From assembly GCF_010093595.1 (NCBI RefSeq), contig NW_022985440.1:850386-914385 (forward strand): 64,000 nt of DNA, given 5' to 3'. Made by a program: the position numbers and the translations under genes. This document shows positions 13,401-25,300 of this stretch, piece by piece; the first letter of the stretch is position 1, and each line of letters opens with the position of its first letter. The notes below the pieces were generated by a model that was not told the DNA's origin, ran no database searches, and was given only the letters and a program-made list of their open reading frames with translations. The DNA comes from Mytilinidion resinicola. Lineage: Eukaryota > Ascomycota > Dothideomycetes > Mytilinidiales > Mytilinidiaceae.

Positions 13401-14204
13401 TTCACGACCTATTCATTGCAGCTATGCTGGCTTTACGGAGATGTCCATTTGTGGACTCAGCGCGACGGTATTAATATTATGATTAGAACTTGATGCAGGT
13501 CATTGCTACACAATGAACCTTTGACGCTTCGTAGGGCTCGCTTGAAGCTACTCATAGGAGGTATGATCATACGTAGACCAGAACTATCATGGCTAGTGGG
13601 ATTAGCAGGAGTTGTCATCTTCGAATCGGCTGAAGATTATGAATTTGAAGACTTTGCCCGTGGACGGGACATCCTAGTCGATTTCAGATAGGCTAGATCG
13701 ATGAGAACACAGCGAACGAGGCAGCAAATATATCGACCCTGTTAGAGCAGGCACTGTGACAGTGCATCTTGCTTTTTTAAAGACTTGGGTTGTCCAGTGT
13801 TCCAAGATTTTGCGGTGAGGGAGGTAGGCTGTTTGGTAGTAGCCGTGGAGATGCGGTAACGCTTACTTGTAGTAAGCCGAGCCTCGACCAACATGAATTT
13901 TTAGACGCCACAGTATTTATCAATTTTTCTGAAATTTCACAGAGACATGTGCATATTTTCAAAGAAACTGCAATAATTCTTTCAGGTTACGCATCCCACG
14001 TTGTGGAGTTGGAAGCTTTGAAAAGTGTCGTAAACCCTCCGATCTCGGAGTGTCTCATGGAGCCTGCCACCAAGCGCCGTTCCTTTGATGTGTAGCCAAT
14101 AAGGAGGAAGAGGGATACGAGGGATTTCAACGCCACCCCGCAGTTTTGATCCATCCAAAATTTAGGGTATATATATCAATTATTTTTGGACGTCTTCGAA
14201 ATTC
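10410..14204. other. 3.8-kb gene-poor region
   Basis: The first about 600 nt is the PHO84 promoter. Beyond that, open frames are short (at most about 167 codons) and overlap on both strands without motifs. The part after about 12.4 kb looks AT-richer and is broken by many stops, as decayed sequence would be, but I recognise no transposon protein or terminal repeat. A 90-codon frame at 12091-12363 (-) is the only one with a protein-like look, and I could not support it. Confidence 0.45.
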
Positions 14205-14325
14205 GGGGATATAGGTAATTCTTCCAACGCCAATCACCTTGAAGCAAAGCTAACGATTAGGAGCTCAGTGGTAGAGCGCCCGCTTTGCATGCGGGAGGTC
14301 TGGGGTTCGATCCCCCATATCTCCA
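14205..14325 (+). tRNA. tRNA-Ala(UGC), interrupted by 49 nt after position 10
   Basis: Joining 14205-14214 to 14264-14325 gives a perfect 72-nt cloverleaf. The acceptor stem is GGGGATA/TATCTCC with the G3:U70 pair that specifies alanine. The D arm is GCTC/GAGC, the anticodon arm CCGC-type with loop TTTGCAT (anticodon TGC at 14285-14287), and the T arm has the TTCGATC loop and discriminator A. The 49-nt insertion at 14215-14263 begins GT, ends AG, and contains GCTAAC about 15 nt before its end, so it looks like a small spliceosomal intron rather than a tRNA intron, which would sit between positions 37 and 38. It splits the A-box; the B-box is intact. A T6 Pol III terminator follows at 14337. 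It may be an active split gene or a pseudogene. Confidence 0.8.
14215..14263 (+). other. Intron-like insertion inside the tRNA-Ala gene
   Basis: 49 nt with GTAATT at the 5' end, GCTAAC near 14249-14254 and GATTAG/GGAG at the 3' end. Exact removal restores the consensus tRNA. Because AG occurs at both edges, the boundary is ambiguous by two bases. A TAAT/ATTA pairing is possible just inside the two edges. Confidence 0.6.
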
Positions 14326-14932
14326 GAGTATAACTCTTTTTTGGTGTTGAATTGGGAGAGTTTTCAACTCGGTAGCGTCACTGAACCACCGCGGGGCAGT
14401 CTGCGGAAGGAACACCAACTGTTTTACGTAGTATTAGCGTTTATATGTTGAAATATCATGCCAGAACATCAGCCTTGCGTTTGGGATGGTTTGATGATAA
14501 ACTTTTGATCATTGGTGCAATTCAACGGGGCACGAGCCATCACCGTGGTACTTCAGACAATACGGGGAATTCAGGACCAAGTCACACAAGTTTCTTATTA
14601 GGAACAATCTCCAGAAGCACTAAACTTATCAAAATTGAGCTCTTTAACGTTCGTGAATGGATAAGATCCGTCAGTGACCGCCAGGAGTTACAAGACAAGA
14701 CTATTACTATACCCAAACATCGAAGAGCTAAAATGTTTGATCGAGCAAAAAATTATAGGTCTTCAAACGGAACCAGCAAACTTTAGTACCAGCGAGCCCC
14801 TTGCAGCCGGAAATTTATGTTTGAGGTGACCAAGTTGGGGTGGTGCCAAGACATTGCGGAGCGGAAGCGGGAGAGACGAACCCTGAAACAACACACCCTC
14901 TCGAGCTTCATGGAGATACTCTAGCTACGAAG
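14326..14932. other. tRNA 3' flank and PER1 promoter
   Basis: Contains the T6 terminator at 14337-14342. A 113-codon frame at 14445-14786 has no recognisable motif. No other feature seen. Confidence 0.45.
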
Positions 14933-16084
14933 ATGAGGCTACGTTCACACCAAAAATGGCATTTAATTGCTCTCACTGCGGCCTGCTCATTTTTTGGCTT
15001 CTCCCAAGCCTCCCTCGGTGATAGGCTGCCCGAGTTCAAAGAATGTGTGAAGGTGAGATACTACCTCCCTTCGGGCCCAGCACGCGCTCACACAGGTTCT
15101 ACAGGTCTGCAAAGAAGCCAATTGCGGAGATAACCCGACGCCCATATGTGAGTCTCCAGCTGCCGCATCATAGGGATCGACCTGGCGCTGACCCGGCGAC
15201 CTTCCAGCTCTCCACCACCGGCTCCTACTCTGGGACTGCCCGTCCGAATGCGACTACACATGCCAGCACGTCGTGACCGACATACGGCTCGCGCGCGACC
15301 CTCCCTACATGCAGCCGATCTACCAATTCCACGGAAAATGGCCGTTCTACCGCTTCCTAGGCATGCAGGAACCCTTCAGCGTCATCTTCTCCCTCTTCAA
15401 CTACCTCGCCCACGACTACGGCATCTCCCGACTCCGCAGCGAAGTCCCCGCCTCCTACGCCCTGCGTAAATACTACCTGCTATTCGGGTACTTTGGGCTG
15501 GCGAGCTGGACATTCAGCATGCTGTTCCACACACGCGATTTTGCTTTCACGGAGAAGATGGACTACTTCGCTGCGGGCGCTAGCGTCATGTACGGGCTGT
15601 ACTACGCGCCAATCCGCATATTCCGCCTGGATAAGCGCGACGCGGTCAAGCAGAGTGTGTTGAGGGCCTGGACACTGCTATGTCTCTCGCTCTACTCTGC
15701 ACATGTCTTGTATCTCTCGCTGTGGAGTTGGGATTACACGTACAATATGGCAGCGAACGTGGCGGTGGGGATCGTGCAGAACTTGATGTGGAGTTGGTTC
15801 AGTTACAATCAGTACAAGAAGTTGAATAGGACGTGGGCGATGTGGCCAGGGTTGATCGTTGCGTGGATAGTCATGGCGATGAGTTTGGAGCTGTTGGACT
15901 TCCCGCCCTGGTGGGGCATGGTTGATGCGCATAGCTTGTGGCATCTGGGGACTGTTGGGCCTACGATTTGGTGGTACAAGTAAGTAGATTCTTCATGAGA
16001 GTACATGACGGAAGGCTAATATTTGACAGCTTTCTACTCAAGGACGCGCACGAGGATTTACAAGGGACGCGACTGAAGGCTTAG
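14933..16084 (+). CDS. PER1: PER1/PGAP3 family GPI-lipid remodelling protein
   Basis: Four exons: 14933-15052, 15105-15147, 15208-15979, 16030-16084 (329 aa). Introns are 52, 60 and 50 nt. It is an ER/Golgi membrane protein needed to remove the sn-2 acyl chain of GPI anchors (known for yeast PER1 and human PGAP3) and belongs to the CREST hydrolase superfamily. It has a signal peptide (MRLRSHQKWHLIALTAACSFF) and then a Cys-rich luminal segment (FKECVKVCKEANC... WDCPSECDYTCQH). The family block is FHGKWPFYRFLGMQEPFSVI with SLFNYLAHD. Seven membrane helices follow, ending in GMVDAHSLWHLGTVGPT, whose His and Asp are the presumed metal ligands. The last splice makes WWYNFLLKDAHEDL, matching the family C-terminus. 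Confidence 0.94.
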
Positions 16085-16348
16085 GCGATGATGATGAGCG
16101 AAGACATTTGCAAGCGAACTTGTTTAGGGTAAAAAGGTGGAACATGAGGTTTGTAGGGCGCGTTTAGATGAGCATTTACACAGGTTAGCATCACAAATAC
16201 AGGGTATTATACTACTATTCGAGCATATTTTCGACGAGGGGAAAGTTTTACTAACGGAACAAATAAAGACGGTCTAAGGCAATGCAACACAAAGTGCTCG
16301 CTCTAGTACAGACATAGCTTAACTCCATACAAACGCTAGCAAAAACAA

Positions 16349-19300
16349 TTACGAAAGGAAACTCGTGAGCTCTCTCTTCAGGTCTAAAATCAATTTCTCT
16401 GCACTCTCTAGACCCAACATCTCTACCGGACAAAACACGCCCACATCCAACGAGCCATTCTTAATCGTAGCTTCTACATCAATCGTGTGCTAAAATCTAA
16501 TGTCAGCAAATAGATGTCTTCTCGAGCAGATTCAAGACCCACCAAGTACGATTCCCTGACCATATTGTCTTGGATTTCTGTTGCGGCGACGAACTCCTTC
16601 TCCATCCCCGCTTGGTCTACCGTCCTACTCCACGCTTCCTCCCCTCCATTGGCTTCTTGAATCTCCAGAGTTTGTTTGATAGATTCGGTGTCCGCCTTAG
16701 GCAACTTTAGAAAGTTGAGAAAGGTATCAATCTTAACTCCAGTCCACGTCGAAATCTCCCACAGCGCCACCGCTGAATTCTCTAAGCTACCGATATCTTG
16801 AAGATCACGCTGTATCTGCGCGGCAGAGTCCTGAAGACTTGTGGACTGTGGCGTCTTGATCCGTAGAGGCACCAGGTTCACTATCGGCGCGGCGACATCG
16901 GAGAGGCCTTCGATTGCATGCGATCGATTTGCGAGGTAAATTCCAATCACGACGTCTTCGTCCTTGAGGTCTGAAGCGATAGGGAGAAGAGCTGAATACA
17001 ACCTGCCATATGCCGCCAAGAATAGTGATTGGATGCTAAGCCCACTTTGCCTAGACACGCTCTCTAAGGCTCCGACGTCCTCGATTACGCTGGGATTGAA
17101 GACCTCTACTCGAGACGAGACTGCGCTACTGGGTTGCGCGAGATGTCTATACGAGGCGCCTTCCAGATACGAAGTCCAAAAGGACCGACGTGTCTCGCGA
17201 GCATCCTTGGTCGAATTGATAGCCAGTGCTTTTGTGAATGCGGAAATCTGGGGAACCTGCGCTGCAAAGCTATTGCAAAGGTCCTGAAGCTGGTGTATCA
17301 ATATCGGTAGGCTCACCCCGTCGTACAGAGCATGGTGGATTTTGAGAGTTAGAAGCCAGTGGCTCGCAGATTGCCGAGCGAAGAGAAACACATAAGGCTG
17401 ACGGGTGCTGTTTTCTTCGATAAAGCGGGTCCTTCTAGCTTCTTCAATGTTGGAGACATCGTGGAATGAATTGGTCACGTTTCGGAGTACGCCTTGTAGG
17501 AATGGAGTCTCCGGATCTCTTGTGGCAAAGAAGCAAGTACGGAGCAGAGGATTACGAGCGACCAGTTCATCCCATGCTCGACGTAGGATATCTATTTTGA
17601 GGGACGGTAAAGTGCGATATTGAAACTCCGGATAAAACAGCGTACCGCGGGTGTTCACCCAGTTACAGAGCATGTATATCTGCCCAGCCGAAGCGGGGAG
17701 GATCTTTTCGAAGCTATCAGAAGAGACGCCAGCTTGAGATAGTAGTGCAGGTATGTTTTGCTTTTCCAAGGACGCAGAAATTAGAGCTTCCGTGTCGGAG
17801 GTTGATAATGGTGCATCCGGCTTCCCTTGATCGGCTAGTTGTGCCATTTTCTCCACTGTGGCTGCCCGAAGCATGTCGCCTACACTCAAATTCACAGATC
17901 GTTTCCGGAGAAGAGAAGACACTTTGATGGCACTGATTGAGTCGAGACCGAGATGGAACATGGTTATGAATTTCGAGACCTCGTCTTTAGGTATCTTCGA
18001 CACCGCTGAGAGCACGTCGCGAATACTCAACTCGGTGGGGGACCATGCGGAAGACGTGATGTCTGATGGTTTTTCATCTTCTGGATGATGAGGCATGCTG
18101 GGCGATTCTGCTTGGTCTTCGTACGGTGGTAGCCCGCAGATGCTAGTCTCGTTACTCTTGATGTTGATAACCGGCCCGTCAGGATGTTCCATAATATTCT
18201 TCAATACCATATCAAACCGGTCGATCAACTCCGCAGTACCCTCTTGGTCAAGAGCTGCATCGTGGGTAGCGCAGCGCCAAATCAGATGATTCTCCACGAT
18301 CTCCATCTCGGTACAAACTGGATATTCGACATCAGATAAACCGCCAACTGATTCGTACAGCGGCTCCTGCGTGTCTAGGGAGGCTTCGGGGCTCCTTTGG
18401 TAAATGAAGAGAGTGTCCAAAACGGCTTTCCCTGGCGAAGCAGCAAACCTTTGAGCGATGCGCAAGGGGAAATGTTGGTATTGTCGAATACGCGCAAAGT
18501 TGTCTTGCACATCCCGAAGCAGCTCAAGTCGACTTCCATGGAGAAACACGCGAATGGCGACGGTATTCATCGTTGGAAACATGACGTTCGTCGTCAGCTC
18601 GCTGTCCCTCCCCGATAAGATGGACCCGAAGACTACTTCGAGAGTGTGTAGATATGAGGCAAGAATTAATGACCAGACGGTCTGTCCGATTGTCTGCAGA
18701 GTCATTCCGTACTTCTTGCTGAAGGACATCAACTGAGAAAGTGGAATCTCGCTCACGCGTTCTAGTCGGTGCTGCTGATCCGATTGGCTTTCCGGGGACC
18801 TATTTCGTGGGAACGTTATCGACTCGGCACCAGAGAGATAGTTTTGCCAAAATGTGTTTGCCTCAGGACCCGACGCATTCAAAGTCTGTTCCAGAACCTT
18901 ATGATATGAGGGTCGGCTTTTGTATAGACCGAAATACGCCCTTCGAACATCTTCATGCAAGAGGGTGAGCGACCATCCATCGTATAATGCATGCGCGAGA
19001 GATAAGATAAGGTAAGAGGCCCCTGGGCACTTTACGAAATGGATTTGGAAAAGATTCGTAGGTTTCGAGCGAGCAGCTGTTTTCCGAATGTCATCTATGA
19101 GCTGCGTTATTTGATCTTCGTTCCCGAGTTCAATCTCATTCCAAGGCAGTGCAGGAGATCGTGAGGCGATCTGAGCGAACGAAAAATCTAAAGCTGGGTC
19201 GTCTATCTCCATGAATGAGGTTCGAAGAATTGGAGATTGTTGATAGACGTTGTTCCAAGCATCTCGGAGCTTCAAGATGTCGACATTGCCGCCTAACTTC

Positions 19301-22300
19301 AGAGTATCGTGATTGAAATACCTGGTAAAGTCGGAAGATATCATTTCCGCGACCATACCTTCTTGCAATGGAGTCACCGGAAGCACATGGTCGACTGCTT
19401 GTTGCCCGTGGCTGCTCTTCCGGAAGATCTCGTCCAGTGTTCGCAGTTGACGTTGTATGTCATCTGGATGTACTGAGGCCTCATTGCTCGGCTCGCTTGT
19501 AATTTGTTGTGTAATCTTCGAGATTGTTAGATTTCGCATGATCGAACTGACTGGAATGTCTATTTGACGCCTTTTCAGCCTGGAGGATAGCTTGATAGCA
19601 TCAATACTATCGAGTCCCAGTTCGAAGATCGAAGTCCGCTCGTTGATTTCAGCCGTATCGATGCCAGCCAGCGTTGCTATCTCGGCTCGAATTGTGGACG
19701 CTTGTGGTCCCCAGTCATAATCTGTATTCGGATTTGAAGATGGATCCGGAGACTTATCGGTCGGGAGTGGATAGAGAGCAGTGTCGGAAGAGTCGAAGAT
19801 GTCGCCACAAGTACCTGCTACTAAGGACTCCGCATCTTTAAGAAGCGAGCTCAGGGTAGTTTCAAACTCATCAAGCAACTTGGAGGAACTCGAGTGGTCG
19901 AGGACATGGCCTTGGGCAACTATTGTAAGTTTCAAAGACCCGTCTTGACTCTGATCCACCTCAAAAGCAAGCGGATAGTCGGCTGTAGAGCCATCATCAA
20001 CCAAATTCCAAAGGTCGTTATGAGCCCAAGTACTGCTATCCCCATCAGCTCGTTGATAAACGAATAGTGTATCAAAGAGGGGTTCTTTCGAAGTTCGTTT
20101 GTTCCATTTCATAATGTCCCTCAATGGAGTATGCTGAAATGCTATAGCCGCGGTGTTGAAATCATGGCATCTCGTGACTAGAGTCGCCCATGTGTCTGGT
20201 CTTTCAATCCGAATGTGGAACGGAATAGTGTTGAATAAAGGTCCGATCGTGTTTTCCGCGCCCTCAGAGTCGATTGATCTTCCAGAGACCACCATGCCCA
20301 GCGTGACCGCACTTTTGACGTGAATCTGCATGACCGCTGTCCAACAAGCTTGTGCAATTGCTTGATGCGTAACCTGAAGCTTCCGCCTGATGGTTTCGTA
20401 ATGTTCAAGCCCCTTTAGCTTTCTAGTGACTACAACATCTTTCGTCTGTGTCGTTGCAGCTAGGGATGGGAATGGCCTGTAGTGTGCTGCTGCAAATTTT
20501 TTGGTCCAAAAGCCTTGAGCACCTTCGTTTCTCCTAAGGGGCCCAAAGGGAAGAACAGATTGGAACGGCGGTCCATAAGAAACGTTTCCAGTGTTTGGGT
20601 ACTCTTTCAAGACGGCGGCTAATAGCATAGGCAAGCTGCTTCCATCGTACAGTGCGTGGAATATGTGCAAAGCGAGGACCACCCGACCAGGCGACCTCAC
20701 CAACACTAATTCGAAAGGCTTTCGGAGAACAACCCTGTTCTCTTTCCACCACCTTTCTTTCCGAAGAGCAAGATGCTGGTCAATTTCAGTGGAGCTAGAG
20801 ATCGAGATTTCTTCCCACGGAAGAGTAATTTTGCGAAGAGCCACCTGCAAAAAGCCGTCCCCAGTATTCGCAAAGCACGTTCGTAGGATTTGTGTCGATG
20901 CGAAACCCTTTTCCCAAGCGGAGCGCAGTTTTAACTCGTCAACCATATTCGAGAGGTGAAGCTGGAAGGACGCGAAGTACAACGGCTGCTCGCTTTCGAG
21001 CGACCTCGCAATCATGCCTTCTTGTAGCGGCGTGCACGGGGAAATAGATTCGACATTACTTGAGCTGATCTTGAGAGCGTCCACAACGGTGCTCCGTTGT
21101 CGGTGTTGAATCGCTGCCATTGTTTGACGAGCCTCGATGGTTGCGGCGAGTTCACGAGAGCTATCATCATCTCTGCTTGTCAGGGCCTTTGCAAGCCGAC
21201 TTATGGATGCATCTAATTTGCGGAGGTCAGTGCGTGCTATGTCTATGAAATATGAAGCGCTTACTTTTCATCACCAAAGATGCTTGTGCGTTGGTAAAAC
21301 CAGCTTCCTTCAACTTCTTAGCAAATCCGATTACTGAGATCGAGTCGAGGCCAAGCTCAAAGATGCTTGATGATTTACGGATTGCGTTTGGATCAGTATT
21401 GGCAAAGTCCCTCACAACATCTCTAATGCGACGCTCGGTGGTTGACCACTTTTCGTCTTGATCCCATGACAAGCTCGAGAGAAGCTGAAGATCATCCGTA
21501 GCAAGGGAATTGTAGAGCTCACGAAGCTGCTTTGCGTCCGCTTTGTTGGTCGCGGATAACGGCATCGAGGTAATTGGAACGAAGTGAGTGGGAACCATGT
21601 ATCCAGGCAGCTTGTCTAAGCAAGCCTCTTTGGCAGGTTTCAACTCTGCACAGCTGTCAATCGAAATGGCAGATTCCTTTCGGGACTTAGACAACAACTT
21701 TGTGGATACAAAGGTGACAAGTTGCTCTTTCTGTTGTTTTGGATGCTTCAAGACAAGGGTGGCTACATCGAGTATCGTTTCTGAAGCCTGCTTAATGACG
21801 GAATTGATCTCTCCAATTTCCAGTCTTTGCCCGCGTAATTTCACTTGGTCATCCGCTCGGCCGCAGAAAGAGAAAGAGTTGTCGTGCAAGATGCGGACTA
21901 AATCCCCAGTCCGATAAACACGCTCGCCAAATCTGTCGAGCCACGGGAAGCGCTCCTTGGTCAGATCGACTCGATTCAGGTATCCTTTTCCCACCAATTT
22001 TCCCGACACACACAATTCTCCAATGGCTCCACGAAGAACGGGAATATCAGTATTTGACTTGAGGACATAGGACCCAACATTATCGAATTGAGGGCCAATA
22101 TTGGAAGTCTTTCCGTTTTCGGGGACCCTGGGGAACATGGTAACACCGATAGTGGCTTCTGTCGGTCCATATCCATTGTATATGACACCTTTTGGACCCC
22201 ATACGTCAAGGATCTCTTGCTTAAGCTGCTCTCCGCCCGTGATGAATACGCCTTTGCAGAGGCTTGGAACATCGTCAGGATGGATGATACTAGCGAGACT

Positions 22301-25300
22301 TGGAGTGAGGTCGATGTGCGTAATATTGAGACCTCTGATGGCAGCCGCAATGTCTTCGAAGATGAGATCACGAGGCGCAGAAACGACACGGATTCCAACA
22401 GACCAACTCCAGTATTGCTCCAATACCGAGACATCGAAGTGGAATGATGCGAATTGGAGCCAACGAGACTTTGAGTCCCAATGGCCTGCGAAAAGGCGCT
22501 GGAATGCGAGCATAGCCTGAACTGCGTTCTCATGCGTTATCTCGCAGCCTTTTGGTGTACCGGTAGTACCCGATGTGTACAGGCAGTAGCTAGTATCCTG
22601 GCCAGTGATTGGGCGTTCCAGTTTGATTTTGGTTGTCACTGTAGGTCTAGTGATTTGATCGTCGAGATTCACAACGGGGACATCGACTCGGCTCCCGAGA
22701 TCCATTGATTGGGCACTCATAGTAAGCAGTAAGTCTGCCCCGGAGTCCTTGAGAATAAACTCTTTTCGTGCTGTAGGTGCGCTTGGATCGAGTGCCACGA
22801 ATGCGCATCCTGCTTTGAGTACACCGAGCAACGCGAAGGATGCTTCGGGACACTTATCGAAGCATGTAGCGACCATACCGCCTGGCTTTACACCATACAT
22901 CTGGAGTAAGCTGGCAATCTTGTCTCCTTCCATATCGAGTTCCGCGTAAGTCCAACACTGGCCAACAGCTTCTCCTGATTGGAAGGCCCGAACGAATTCA
23001 AAGGCTATCTTCCGCGGCTGCTTCTTAGCATTGGTCTCAACAAATTCGTGAAGAAGTTTGATCTCCGAGGAAATACAAGGCTCCTTCGCAGGTGTGATAG
23101 AGTACAGCAGGGTATCATGCGGTTCGGTTCGCTGGGACACCTTGCTTGGAGGTAGCACTAGGTTGCCGAGGAACGCGTCTAGCTGGTCAAGAATCAGAGA
23201 GGCTTGCTCTACTGGGATCGTGTAAGAAGAGAACGTGATGCGAAGTTCGAGTGTAGTGGCGGCAGGCTCCATTTCGATAGATATCGAGTACTAACTCGTT
23301 AGAATTACCATTGGAGACTGATTTTGGGGTTGTACTCACATTATCCGAGGCCTTTTCCCGAGTGACCTTCCATGGCCGAGACGTAGCGTCTTGATTGGAA
23401 ACCTTCTGAAAGGCGAAGATGGTATCGAATAGTGGCTGGTCAGGAAAGCCAGCAATGCGCTGTATCTCGATTAGAGGAGTGAATTGGTGCTTCTGGACCG
23501 AAGAACTGAATTCCATTATCTCCTTCAGAAGTGTATCGTTCTCTTTATCGGTGAGATACGTCACGGGCACGGTTGTGATAGTCGGAAAAGCAACGGTCTC
23601 CGAATCTTCGATCGTACGGCCCGAAAGAACAGTGCCAAATGTAACATTGGGGTCGCCTGTGTATGCGGCCAAGACCAAAGCCCAGGCAGCTTGTCCAGCA
23701 GCTTGCATAGTAATGCCTCTGGCGCGACAACCATATTCAAGGTCACTCATGCTCCGAGAGCTGGTCTTCGACAGGATTTGGGGCGGCGCATTTTTAATTG
23801 TAAGGGGAGAAAGGTTCGGGAAATGTGATGGATTTACTTCTTTAGTTCTCTCCCTCCAAAATAGGAAGGCTTCGTCATCCCTATTGCGTAGGATAGATCC
23901 AAGTACTGCATCTAGAGAGCTTGTCGGAGAGGTAGGAAGACCACGATAAGCAGCAGAAACATCTCCAAGAATGAGGTTAAGACTGTGTGCATCGTACAGG
24001 GCATGGAATATTGCTAGGTCCATAGTGACTCGATCGCTGCTAGATGCGATTCTTAACCGCCACGGAAGCTTGTGGAGATTTTTCAGTACTTGAATGGAGA
24101 CATGATGTAGCCATTGGTCGATCTCGTGCACATCGTCCGAATAGTGCTCATTTGCATCCCAAGGGATACTCATTCCAGCTCCGAAGTAGTGGACCATGAC
24201 AAAAGGGTGAATTTGGTCATCAACGTGGGCAAAGCCTGTGCGTAGCATGATATGCTTTTGCATTGTTGCGGACCAGGCGGAACGAAGCCGAGAGACATCC
24301 ACTCCCTTGTCAAGTTGGAGTTGCAGATAATTGAAGTACATAGCGCCGCCTGACTGAATGAATTTGGCAATCATGCCTTGTTGGAGAGGGGTGCAAGGAC
24401 GAATGGACTCAATGGTTTCCGATCGCGGACCGTATGAATTGCAGACAAGTGGTCGGAGGGACTGCTCCAGAGCGTCAAATCCATCGGCGCTCTGTTCTAC
24501 CCTTGGAGATTTAGTTAAGGTTTCAACCTTGCTTGCCAGGTCAACACAGTTTGGATTCTCGAGGACGTCACTGGCGGATACTCGGAAGTTTTTCCTTCGT
24601 AGTCTCGCCGCAACCTGTACGGCACTGATGCTGTCCAGTCCGAGGTGATAAATTGTTGTGCGAAGTCTGATAGTGTCTTTAGGAGTGCGGGATAGGATGG
24701 AGAATATGCTTCTGATCTCCTTCTGCAATGCAGTCCAGTCAGCTTCATTGTCCATTTCGTCGCCTATTGGCACTAAGCCGGCATCCGCGTGACCTCGGAA
24801 GATATCTGTAAGCATACTCTTGTCAATCTTTCCCGCTGAAGACAGTGGAATATCGGGAATTGGTATCAAAAAGTTTGGGACCATGTAAGCGGGCAATTTT
24901 TCAGTCGCTGCTGAACGTGCAGCCTGTTTGATGACGCTATCCGAATCGTCCTTTCGTCTCCTCGTGACCATGAACACAACTAGTTGATCTTTTGCATCCT
25001 TCGACTTGCGCAGTATTTGCGTATTGACAGCCTTGATATCCTTGTGTGAGTTTTTGATAACTTGACTAATCTCACTAAGCTCGACGCGAAGCCCTCTTAT
25101 CTTGACTTGATCATCGGAGCGTCCGAGGAATTCGAAATTGCCGTCCGCTAGCATTCGAACCATATCGCCCGTCTTATAAAGACGCCGTCCACTGAGATCA
25201 ATGAATCTTGAATTTGTGAGTTCTTCGTTTGCATAATATTCTCGAGCTACTTGAGAACCGCCTATGTGAAGCTCTCCAACGCCCAATACGGGCACTATGG

